DNA from: Paramecium sonneborni
Lineage: Eukaryota; Ciliophora; Oligohymenophorea; Peniculida; Parameciidae
NCBI GenBank assembly: GCA_905182985.1
Contig: CAJJDN010000087.1
Span: 289,717-353,716 of the forward strand
Direction of reading: 5' to 3'
DNA length: 64,000 bases
The notes below the pieces were generated by a model. It made no database searches. It saw only the letters and a program-made list of their open reading frames with translations, and was not told the origin of the DNA. Below are positions 25,328-36,625 of the stretch, one piece after another (the first letter of the stretch is position 1; the number at the start of each line of letters is the position of its first letter). The position numbers and the translations under genes are program-made.

Positions 25328-26256
25328 ATGTAATAATATCATAGAACCTTTAATTCAAAGGCTCCTGATCGTAATATTGCTGTACGTTCAACACTCAAAC
25401 TTCCATAAATAAGGTAACATGTTCCAAAACCACAAAAGCATTGGAACCATGGATATTCCAACTAGATATTCTGAACATGTACGCAGATCTCGTTTCCATA
25501 CTAAAGCCAAGACTTTTGTTAAACCAAAAGAACGTCCACAATTCAAACAATTCCCAACTGAAAAAACTATGCTTACTTTAGGATCACTTAATTCTCCAAG
25601 GTCTGAAGATGAAGGAGAATCCTCTGGCAAAAGTTTATTTTCTTTTCGCAGAACTCTTATTGACACATTATCATTACGTCAATCTAGAAGAACCAGCATT
25701 GATAAAGATAAGTACAAAGACGAGATAAGATAAGAAAACATTCAAAATGATAAATCTTCTGACAAATAAGCTTTAGAAGAATTAAATTAAGATCCTACTC
25801 TAGAAGAAACTGAAATCAGACCAAAAAAAGAATCTTAATCTATTAGACCTAAAAATGAGAGTGTATCCTCCTAATTCACATAATTTACAGATGAAATTCA
25901 CTCTGTTTGGGATAATATGGATTTGTATTTAAGAGGTCTTCAATTTGATGATTTTGATCATTAAAATCAATTACAATCATTTCTACTTTTATATAAAATG
26001 AGATGTGGTGGCTTTCCAGTATCTCTTAATTTATATTTATTATTAGGGTGCAAAAGAGAATCTAGAAAATGAAGAGGTAATTAGAAGGGCAGTTGAATTT
26101 GCTAAAAGTAATCGACAAGTATTCAAGAAATATTTTCCTACCAAACAAGTTGTGTTTGAGAATGAGGAAGACTATACTTAAAATTATGATGTAAATGCCG
26201 ATGCAAATTTCAAAAAATTTTAAATTTATATTCAGAATTATAATCAACGATCATGA
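25328..26256 (+). CDS. Unknown basic/Ser-rich protein with a short C-terminal fold
   Basis: 291 residues; introns 25414-25438 (25 nt) and 26019-26046 (28 nt), length divisible by three. The N-terminal two-thirds are Arg/Lys/Ser-rich and probably disordered (RYSEHVRRSRFHTKAKTF, SFRRTLIDTLSLRQSRR). The C-terminal part contains VWDNMDLYLRGLQFDDF, LLLYKMRCGGFPGAKEN and FAKSNRQVFKKYFPTKQ, which look folded. Starts 70 bp from the divergent flippase-like gene; ends 10 bp before the convergent kinase. The inner standard-code ORF at 25419 is only part of it. Family not recognised. Confidence 0.75.
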
Positions 26257-26266
26257 TATTTCTCAT

Positions 26267-28187
26267 TCAATAAATATATTAGTAATCAATTAAATAATAT
26301 TCTTTCAATATAGTTTATGCATTCGTTTCTACTTAATTGCATTTTACTGCTGTTTAAGAATTGTTCAATATTTTAACTGTACTCTCCAACAAACTTTGCA
26401 TAGTTGCACAACAAAAATGTAAAGAGCTAAATCTTAGCATTTTCATATCCCAAAATTATTTAATACAAATATTCTAAATTAACATAAATTTATTACGTTT
26501 AATAAATTACAAACTTAAATGTTTGGCCAAATTGCAAAACTATATTGAATATTCAAAGTTATTGTTGAAAATATCCATGAATTCCATATCATTCATTATT
26601 AGAGTATAGTTTTCATTTAATCTTAGTTAGCATTCTTAGAAGCTATTAAAACTATCAAAATGAAGTTCTAAAATTTATTTTTCTATATTTTTAAATGTAT
26701 CACTTTATTTAAAGTTTTCAAATTCCTTCAATTCTAAATTATTTACATTTCCATCAACTAAACAACTTTTTAATTAAGTTGTTTTCATCATAATATTTTT
26801 TAAGATGATGAATTATAACTTATACACAGTAGTCTATTAAATAGTGACTTATTAAAAATCTAATAGTTAGATCCTAATTTATTTTAACAATAATATAAAT
26901 TCAATCTAATTTTGAATGATTTATTTATTATTTTAGATTTAAAGTTCATCATTCTCACTTCTTTACTTAGTAAACCCTTTTTCTGTAAACATCTTATTAC
27001 CACTATTTCTAGTACTTTATGGTTGATTGCCAATGCTTATAGTTCGATCTTTTTTAAGTGTTTATGGTATCATCATAGTTTTGCTATGTTGAAACAATTA
27101 ACGAATCTCTTATTTAGGTGAATCTACTTTAGATAAAAGTTCTTTTTAGTTTATTTTTTATTTATTGTAAATTTAAAGAGGAGATTTGGTTTGTGGAGGC
27201 GAATTCACAGCAACCAATTTAGTGTTGATGATAGAAGTATCAGATTCATTTTTAATTTACGAGGTTGAATACTGAGATTTTTATGATTTGGAATCCTATT
27301 CTTTAATAAGGAATTTATTTTCAAATAAAGGATGAGTAAATACTTGTTCCCATCCTAAACGTTTTGATTCTTCATATTGTAGACATCCTAAAATAAACTA
27401 TTGTGACATGGGTGATATTTTTTTACCTAATAATAATTCATAGACAATAATAGATACTAAATTTTATATTTGTATTTCTTTGCTTATTTATTAAATCAAG
27501 AATATCCATAACATTCCATGGAGTTCTACCTTCTATTAATTCATAATAAATTAACCCTATACTCCATACATCACATTTTGAAGTGTATTATTTTCTTAAT
27601 AATACTTATGGTGACATATACAATGGAGTTCCTGCTAATGAATTCATTAGATCTCCTTCTAAATGCTAAAATCGTTTCGCAAATCCAAAATCAGCTATTT
27701 TGAATATATTTTCAGAAGTAATTAGAATATTTGCAGGTTTCAAATCTCGATGAATGATTCCTCTCTTAAATGATTGTAAAATTCCTTTTAAAATTTGCAT
27801 CAAAATTGGTAAAGCTTATTATTCATTTAAACATCCATTTCTCTTCATGTATTCTCTTAAATCTCCACCTGTGCATAATTCACTAATAATATAGCAATTA
27901 TTTGGAGTTTGAACTACATCTATTAATTTTACTATATTTGGACAATCCAAATCTTTCATTATATCGATTTCTTTTCTTAGAGATTATTAATCACATTACA
28001 AAGGTACAACTTTAATAGCAACAACTTAACTTTTAATTTAAATTTCAATATACTTAGTATCAATATTCATTCCAACATATACAATTCCATATGAGCCTCG
28101 TCCTATTACAGCTTATTAACTAAATGTATAATTGAGAATCCTTTTATCAGGTTGAAGCTAAGATAATTGTTGAATTCGACTCTGCAT
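26267..28187 (-). CDS. ULK/ATG1-like Ser/Thr protein kinase with long C-terminal tail
   Basis: 621 residues; introns 28030-28053 (24 nt, stop-free) and 27427-27457 (31 nt). Kinase domain about residues 20-290: [52 protein letters not shown] and the end [20 protein letters not shown]. Glycine loop, VAIK Lys, HRD Asp and DFG Asp are all present. The APE Glu that normally ends the activation segment is Gln (SPQ). The roughly 330-residue tail is Gln/Asn/Lys-rich and helical near the end. The motif set is closest to ULK/ATG1 and related ciliate kinases. I first read the 3' part (26267-26791) as a separate gene, but the frame is continuous with the kinase. Confidence 0.85.
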
Positions 28188-28471
28188 GATCGTTAATTAA
28201 ATTAAATATCATAATTATTATATATTCAATTCTACTAACTTATTTTAAAATAGCATTTTCAATCATTTAAATAATCTAGGATGTTATCCCATAGGTTGGA
28301 ATAAGAATAATATCTGATTATGAATTTATTAGATAAGAATAATAAGGAATTGAGATGAATAAAAATAATTAAATTATTCTTATTCAAACTATTGATAATT
28401 GCTGCCAACTTTTAAAGGGATTTTACTAAATATTTCATTTCATCTGCTAGAAAGTGATAAGTAAAAATAAA

Positions 28472-29090
28472 ATGATAAACAATTAAGAACTCTCATTCTC
28501 TGAAGAATAGAATCAAATACAATCTAATCATTTACAATCAAGCAATATATAATAACAATCATCAGAATTGGTAAAGCCTTAAACTTAAGAAATAACATAA
28601 CCATAAGAAGACCTTCCTAATCCATCTTCATAAATTTAAGAAGGTTCTTAATGTTAAGATATCTCTTAAGATTAATAAATTAGTACATTGTCTCCATACA
28701 TAATAAAGTTATCAGATGCAAAATAATTATATAAAACTATGGCAATTAAAAAAGATAATGAAAATGTATTCAATAAAATAGCATCTACAACAATGGATTG
28801 TTTACCAATGAAACTATTTCATATTGGAACTAGAAGTCATTAAGGAAGTTTCATTAATGGAGATTAATGTGAAAGAATAATTGAAATCAAAACTATTGGT
28901 AAAAATATAATATTTTAAAATGATTCTTATGAATTAGCCATATTGGAATGGAAACCAAGGTATTCCATTTAATTTTATTTATAGAGCTGATGGAGTTAAA
29001 CCTAATAATTCAGGAGAGTTATTAAAATAGGTGCAGAACTTATATCCAGATTTACTTTAAAAATATTATGATCAAATGAGAAAGGAATGA
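28472..29090 (+). CDS. Unknown protein with Gln-rich N-terminus
   Basis: 197 residues; one 25-nt intron (28960-28984). The first 75 residues are Gln/Ser/Glu-rich. A compact region follows with TTMDCLPMKLFHIGTRSHQG, ERIIEIKTIGKNI and YELAILEWKPRADGVKP, and the end is helical (NLYPDLLQKYYDQMRKE). No domain recognised. About 285 bp separate it from the divergent kinase start, room for promoters. The K+ channel gene follows 110 bp downstream on the same strand. Confidence 0.65.
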
Positions 29091-29199
29091 TTAATGTTAT
29101 TTAACTTAGATTATTATCTTTATTATCTTCTTTAAAAATACTGATAACTATGTCTTAATATTATTAATTTGAATAACATTATTATTTTATTTATTTAAA

Positions 29200-32100
29200 A
29201 TGTCAGATTCACTTGAAAGTACTATCTAAAATTGATATTAGAGTAATAATTCTAAGGCCCAATGTCAGTTCTAATGTCTAATTATGTTTGTATTTAAGAT
29301 GGTGATTTTCTATAACCTCCTAGTTAGAATTCATACTCTGTTCCTATTGAACTTTCTCCTAATAATCCAATTAAAAATTAAGTTAAAAAAACTTTAATTA
29401 CTGGAACTGGTAGGTAGAGTGTATTTGAAGAAGAATCTTCACATCATGGTAAACCTGAATTTCTTAAATTAATTATTGCCAAAAGCTTATAAAATAACTT
29501 TATTAATAATTTATGGAATAAGTCCTATTTAAGAAAATTGCATCAATTAACAGAATATCAAATTAAAACTATTGATGATTTAAGATTTAGTAGTAATGTT
29601 GCTGAATCTGCTTATGATAGCCCAAATGTATTTACACCTTACAGTGAATTTATTTTCTTTTGGGATTTCTCTTAGATTATCTTATATTTATTTATATTCT
29701 TTTGGTTACCTTTTAAATTATCCTTTGGTATGAAACAAATTTGTGAATTTTGGAATGAAGATAACAATCACAATTTAGAATTCCTTATTTTAACTCTTTT
29801 ATCATGCGATGTATTAGTTGGAATGAATATGGCCTTTATTCATAAAGGATAAATCATCAAAAATAGAAGAAAGATCTTATTCAATTATATAAGATAATAT
29901 GCTTTTGTTGATTTAGTATTATTTTATTTATATTTTGGTTTCATTAGCAGTCTTGACATTTCATTTCTTTTTACATGATACTTCACAACTAGCAGTCACT
30001 TTATTAATAATATTTGCTGTTGTCTTTTATATATTGAGACTCAATAAAATTGATAAAATCCTTGCTTTGATTTAAGAGTAACATTTATTTATATAATTTT
30101 TAGATTCTTTAATTTGAATGGATCTCTAAGTGATCTTCTTGCATTAATATAAATGATAACTATTATTATATATATAATCCATATTTGTGCATGTGTTTGG
30201 CATGGAATAGCTGATGTTAATCTATAACCAAATTGGATAGATTCATATCAATTAAGAAATACTGAAGTATATGTCAGGTACAATGTAGCTGTTTACTGGG
30301 CAACAATGACTATGACAACAGTGGGATATGGTGATGTAACTGCTTAAAACAATATTGAAACAGCTGTAAATAATGTAACTATGTTAATTGGTAGTATTGT
30401 TTTTGCATATTCAGTAAATAGTATAGGAATATTTGTATCTAATCTTTATAAGAGTAGATAAGAATATAATCGTACAGTAACATTGATAAATACATTTATG
30501 TCTAAAAATAAGATATAATTTGATCTTTAGACTAGGATTCGAAGTTATTTACAATATATTTGGTAAGAGGAATAATAAATGAATGAAGAAGAAGTAGGTT
30601 CAATAGTATCTAAATTAAGTAGTCATTTATAAGATGAATTGAATCTATAATTAAAAGGTAATATACTGAATTAATGTAAAATAATAACAAAGACATTTTC
30701 ATAGAAATTCAAATAACACTTATTATTAATGATGGAGGAATAAAGTTTTTCTCCAGAAGAGAGGATAATAACGGTATTTAGATTAATATATAATAATAGT
30801 TAAATTAATAAGATGATAATTCATTATACATAATATCAAAGGGAGAAGTGGAAATAATATTTGAAGGTATAAACTAAAATGGAGATGTATAATAAAGAAA
30901 TAGTTTATAATAATTAAAGGCAGGAGATTATTTTGGAGAGATATCATTTATAACAGGTAAATTAAGAAGTGCATCTGGAATAGCAAGAGGATTTGTAAGA
31001 GTATTTAAAATAAAGAGAGAATCCTTTTTAAAGATATTAACACTATTTCCTAATGATTATGAAAAGTTTTGTTAATTAAAAGATTAATTGATGATGAAAT
31101 AATCAGTACCACAAGCTATATAATGTTATAGTTGTAAGAGTAATTAACATCTAATAAATGAATGTCATTTCCATCATTATTGTGGAGATAAAGAATCAAT
31201 TATAAAGAAAGAATATTTTCCAATTGATTAAAAAAGAAAATCTATATATAGAAGACGATTTACTAGTAAATTACATCCTTGGCTAACATAATATGTTCTT
31301 ACTAATAAAGCTAAACAATATGCATTTTCTAATACTGTTACTGAAAATGAATCAGAAGAAAATGAAGATGAAATTAATGGTGTTTATTAAACGAGTGAAG
31401 AAGAAGAAGAAGATTAAGTATTATAGAGAGATAATTCATAATCAATTAGTGCTACTCAACATTTAAATGATACAGAAGAAGAAGATAATAATAATAAATT
31501 ATCAAAATATAAAAGAAACATTGTTGCACCTCATGAAACTATTAAAACTGCTGGTTTTGCATTATTAAAATAAGAGAAATAATCATAAAATGATTCACCT
31601 TAAACAGAAGGACTTATAATTGAATCAAAAAAACTAATCAATACATATTAAATTAGACCACATTAAGGAGATAATAAAACTAACCCTAAAACATCTAAAA
31701 AAAGAATTACTATGATTAAAGAAATGCCAGAAGATAGATAAGGATCTGAATAATAAAAAGCATATTAAGTTCGTTAACCAACTAAAAAGAGAACAAAAAC
31801 TAATAGAATTCTTAAAGATCATAGTTAATTCACTGATGGGTATCTTTTTTAAGATACTTCTACATCATAACTTTTTGATAAAATGTAGATCTTCACTTAT
31901 TATTTCCCTATTAATAATTATGATGTAATACTCAAACGTTATGCCAAAATTTAAAAATTATTTGGTAAAAAAAGACTATTCCCGGAATCTTCCATTTATA
32001 GTTTTTATATTCNTTTAGATTAATATATAATAATAGTTAAATTAATAAGATGATAATTCATTATACATAATATCAAAGGGAGAAGTGGAAATAATATTTG

Positions 32101-33413
32101 AAGGTATAAACTAAAATGGAGATGTATAATAAAGAAATAGTTTATAATAATTAAAGGCAGGAGATTATTTTGGAGAGATATCATTTATAACAGGTAAATT
32201 AAGAAGTGCATCTGGAATAGCAAGAGGATTTGTAAGAGTATTTAAAATAAAGAGAGAATCCTTTTTAAAGATATTAACACTATTTCCTAATGATTATGAA
32301 AAGTTTTGTTAATTAAAAGATTAATTGATGATGAAATAATCAGTACCACAAGCTATATAATGTTATAGTTGTAAGAGTAATTAACATCTAATAAATGAAT
32401 GTCATTTCCATCATTATTGTGGAGATAAAGAATCAATTATAAAGAAAGAATATTTTCCAATTGATTAAAAAAGAAAATCTATATATAGAAGACGATTTAC
32501 TAGTAAATTACATCCTTGGCTAACATAATATGTTCTTACTAATAAAGCTAAACAATATGCATTTTCTAATACTGTTACTGAAAATGAATCAGAAGAAAAT
32601 GAAGATGAAATTAATGGTGTTTATTAAACGAGTGAAGAAGAAGAAGAAGATTAAGTATTATAGAGAGATAATTCATAATCAATTAGTGCTACTCAACATT
32701 TAAATGATACAGAAGAAGAAGATAATAATAATAAATTATCAAAATATAAAAGAAACATTGTTGCACCTCATGAAACTATTAAAACTGCTGGTTTTGCATT
32801 ATTAAAATAAGAGAAATAATCATAAAATGATTCACCTTAAACAGAAGGACTTATAATTGAATCAAAAAAACTAATCAATACATATTAAATTAGACCACAT
32901 TAAGGAGATAATAAAACTAACCCTAAAACATCTAAAAAAAGAATTACTATGATTAAAGAAATGCCAGAAGATAGATAAGGATCTGAATAATAAAAAGCAT
33001 ATTAAGTTCGTTAACCAACTAAAAAGAGAACAAAAACTAATAGAATTCTTAAAGATCATAGTTAATTCACTGATGGGTATCTTTTTTAAGATACTTCTAC
33101 ATCATAACTTTTTGATAAAATGTAGATCTTCACTTATTATTTCCCTATTAATAATTATGATGTAATACTCAAACGTTATGCCAAAATTTAAAAATTATTT
33201 GGTAAAAAAAGACTATTCCCGGAATCTTCCATTTATAGTTTTTATATTCTCACCATGAAGAAAGGTTATAAATTAAGAAAACTAGGAGAAGAATTGTAAA
33301 ATCAAGTTAGACCATCAAAGTTACCTCCTTAGTCCAAAAAGTCTCATAGGAAATCCAAACCCACTTTATTATTTGGTAAAGACTTTATAATGAATAATAA
33401 TATAAATGTGTGA
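29200..33413 (+). CDS. Cyclic-nucleotide-binding-domain K+ channel (copy 1; assembly duplication inside)
   Basis: If the duplicated 1,237 bp (1,236 plus the N) are removed, the gene encodes 959 residues. Introns: 29219-29241, 30078-30103, 30774-30799, plus a 22-nt segment 29916-29937 that must be removed but ends TTG. Six spans: S1 about FSQIILYLFIFFWLPF, S3 NYIRQYAFVDLVSL, S5 IIIYIIHICACVWHG. The pore reads MTMTTVGYGDVTA (about residue 350), a K+ selectivity filter. A CNG/HCN-type C-linker and a CNBD follow (about 500-595; LYIISKGEVEIIF, GDYFGEISFITG). After it comes a Cys/His cluster, CYSCKSNQHLINECHFHHYC. Acidic low-complexity tail. It would hyperpolarise the ciliary or surface membrane, possibly under cyclic-nucleotide control. 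As assembled, translation runs through the N into a second copy of the C-terminus. Confidence 0.9.
30777..33249 (+). repeat. Exact 1,236-bp tandem duplication around a single N (probable assembly artefact)
   Basis: 30777-32012 and 32014-33249 read identically base for base as far as I compared, with one N at 32013 between them. The left edge lies inside an intron (30774-30799) and the right edge inside a codon, so neither copy is a meaningful gene unit. Removing one copy plus the N restores a channel whose spliced length is divisible by three and whose C-terminus matches the neighbouring paralogue (LFPESSIYSFYI then MKKGYKLRKLG). Two overlapping contigs joined without merging is the simplest explanation. 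Confidence 0.9.
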
Positions 33414-36400
33414 TTCTTCTGATAGTTTATTTAGAAATCATATCTAGTATGGAGAATTCTAAGGACCAAATCCTCAACTTTTAAGCAATAAAGTTGTTTC
33501 ATAATAAGGAGATAATCAAGAAGGCAGCTGTAGTTCATTTACGGGACCTGAACAATTTCTAATTCAACACTCTCTAGCTCGAATCCCATAGAATATGGAA
33601 AGGATAAAAACAATGGGAGGTAGGAAATCAGAATATCAATCCGCATATGAATAAGAAGATTAAGAGTCCATTAAAGATAGCAAACCGTAATTTTTGAGAT
33701 TAATAATTGCAAAAAGTTTGTAAAACAATTTCATTAATAATTTGTGGAATCGATCTTATCTGAGGAAATTAAATCAATTGACAGAATATTAGAAATCTCA
33801 ATTGGATGATTTTTAATATGAATAGGATACATTTGTTAGTCTGGTACGTTAAAATTCGAAATCTTTGATCCAATAATTGGCATTTTGGAAAGCAATAGAA
33901 GTGTTTACACCTTATAGTAAATTTATAGTGATTTGGGATGTATTTCAAATAATCACATACATAACAATATTTTTTTGGTTGCCATTTAAAATATCATTTT
34001 AAATATATTTTATTAGCGATTTATTTGAGATAGGAAACACAAAGTTTATAGAGATGATATTGCTTTCAATATTAGCATTAGATGTAGTAGTTGGTTTGAA
34101 TTTGGCTTTTATTTAAAAAGGTTAAATTATAAAAGACCGAAAAAGAGTCATAATTAATTATTTCAATTAGTATGCATTTGTTGATTTGGTATGAATTACA
34201 TTTAACTTATGGTTTCGTTATTCACAGTATCTGCTCAATTTTTCATTCCGAATCTAGATAGTCAAGACAATTTTACGTTAATTATTTAAATAGTGTTATG
34301 TGCCATATTTTATATATTAAGAAGTACAAAAATAAATAAAATACTAGCATAAATATAAGAGTAAATATAATTAAATAACATAATATAGATTTTTTAATTT
34401 GAATGGTTCTTTAAATGATATGGTTGGATTAATGAAATTATTAATGGTAATAATATTTATAGCACATATTTGTGGTTGTATTTGGCATGGAATTGCGCAT
34501 TATGCAAGTAGTTATTCATGGCTTGATGCTTATAATTTAAGATATAAATCTAATGCAACTAAATACAATTATTCTATTTATTGGGCAACTATGACAATGA
34601 CAACAGTAGGTTATGGAGATATCACTGCTTAAAATAATACTGAATTATTGATTAATAATATCACTATGTTTGTTGCTAGTATTGTATTTGCATATTCAGT
34701 TAACAGTATTGGAATATTTGTATCAAATATTTATAAAGGTACTATGGAATATAGTAGATCAGTAACATTGATAAATACATTTATGTCTAAAAATAAGATT
34801 CAATTTGATTTATAGACTAGAATTAGAAGCTATTTAGAATATATATGGTAAGAAGAGTAAGAGATGAATGATGATGAAATAGGTTCAATTATGAAAAAAT
34901 TAAGTAAACATTTATAAGATGAATTATAATACTAATTAAGAGGGAATATATTAAAAAATAGTAAGGTAATAGTGAGATTATTTTCTGAACAATTTGTTAA
35001 GATTTTAATTTAATCAATGGAAGAAATATCATATTCTCCTGAAGAAAGAATTATCACTTGTAATTAAATTGATGATTGTTCTCTTTATATAATTAGTAAA
35101 GGTGAAGTTGAATTACTATTTTCTGGTAAAAATTAACTTGGTGATATGATTAAAAGAAATTCAATAAAATATTTATGTTAAGATGAATGTTTTGGCGAAG
35201 TTGCATTCTTTACTGGAAATGCCAGAACTGCAACTGCAATATCTAAAGGTTTTACAAAAGCATTTAAAATTAAAAGAGAAAATTTTTTAGCCATTTTATA
35301 ATCATTTCCAAATGATTATGAGAAATTCTGTGATGTTAGAGATCGATTAGTATATAATGAATACTCTACATTACAATTAAATTGTTATAGTTGTAACAGT
35401 AATAAACATTTATTAAATTAATGTCATATTTTACATTATTGTGCTGATCATGAGAAAATCCTTAAGAAAGAACTTTACCCAGTTGAATAATAAAGAAATA
35501 CTAGATTTTATAGATAGATTAATCATAAAGAACCTTAATCATAATCAATGTAGAAGTATTATTCAATAAGAGCTCATGATTTAATGTAAGATTTAAAATA
35601 GTAAGAAAAAGGAGGATAAGATTTAGATGATGTAGATTCACATACTATTCCTCTAAATGATACATATGATGATGAAGGTATATATATATATATAAATATT
35701 TATTATTATAGATTAACATTCATCAATCAATTAATAAAGAAGTCAAACAAGAACATTAAGTAAATTAAGTTAAAAATAAACATAATAACAAGATTTAGAT
35801 GAAGATAGAAATAATTAAGGATATGCTAGACGACAAAGTTCTTAAAGATAAACTATTCAAACTGCTGGTTTTGGTGTAAATATTTCAAAAAACAAAGAAA
35901 GTATATAATTATTTTTATATTAGTATTTTAAAATGATGAATAATTAAGTGATTCAAACAATTCTTCTGAAGAAAAAGACTAGGTTTTCATTCTAAAATAA
36001 AAAGCTATATCTAAGCCTAATGAACAAAATTAAAGAAATTCACTAAAAAGATAACTTTCTAGAACTGGATCAAATGATGATCATTCAAAACCAGCTACAA
36101 AAAACTAATCTTATCCACCTAAACATCATTCTGACTTAGAAGTTAAAATTTAGACATAAAGAGAATAAGGTAGAAAAATTACTAATAAAACTCATAATGA
36201 AGATTAACCAACTATTCTTGGTGATAATTTTACTCAAAATAATAATATTTCAGCACCTACTATGTCAGTATTATTTTATAATTTTGATAAAATGGCCGTT
36301 TTTTAATATTATTAACCTTTAAATAATTATGATTCTGTTATTAGAAGGTATTTTTATTATTTTATCATCATTTTAATAGATATGCCAGAGCTTAAAAATA

Positions 36401-36602
36401 CTTTGGAAAAAAAAGATTATATCCTGAAACATCTCTCTATTCATTCTATTTTATTGCTATTAAAAAAGGGTGGAAATTGAGAAAACTCGGCAAAATTGTT
36501 CCAAATGACATTTCTAAACTTATAAACAACACCAAAGTTTTAAAAAAAGTTGTTAATAAATTTAAAAAAGAAAAAAAGAAGGTTTTAGTTTAAATTTAAT
36601 GA
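33406..36602 (+). CDS. Cyclic-nucleotide-binding-domain K+ channel (copy 2)
   Basis: 1,018 residues. The start ATGTGTGA overlaps the stop of copy 1 by 8 bp; it is supported by matching N-termini (MCDS...EFQGP here, MSDS...QFQGP in copy 1). Same architecture: S1-S6, pore MTMTTVGYGDITA (about residue 385), CNBD with LYIISKGEVELLF and FGEVAFFTGNARTA, then CYSCNSNKHLLNQCHILHYC. Introns include 28 nt at the conserved linker position (near 34354-34391), 34 nt at the run of TA repeats near 35671-35704, 23 nt near 35900 and 32 nt near 36348-36379. The 23-nt segment 34189-34211 is needed for the frame and ends ATG, not AG. Ends 23 bp before convergent member B. Confidence 0.92.
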
Positions 36603-36625
36603 AATTATACAAATCAAACTAACTT

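Noticed and set aside
26267..26791. Separate small gene on the minus strand starting MMKTTQLK
   Set aside because: The frame continues upstream without a stop into the ULK-like kinase, and the combined model is divisible by three.
31634..33059. Two identical short minus-strand ORFs (31634-31822 and 32871-33059)
   Set aside because: They are shadows of the channel tail on the opposite strand, identical only because of the assembly duplication.
30777..33249. Biological tandem duplication of the channel C-terminus
   Set aside because: Perfect identity, a single N at the junction and boundaries inside an intron and a codon all point to an assembly join instead.
34399..34632. Short ORF with a K+ selectivity filter
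   Set aside because: It is an internal piece of channel copy 2 cut by TAA codons that are Gln here; the gene runs 33406-36602.
35671..35704. TA-dinucleotide microsatellite
   Set aside because: It is the 5' half of a 34-nt GT-AG intron of channel copy 2, not a free repeat.
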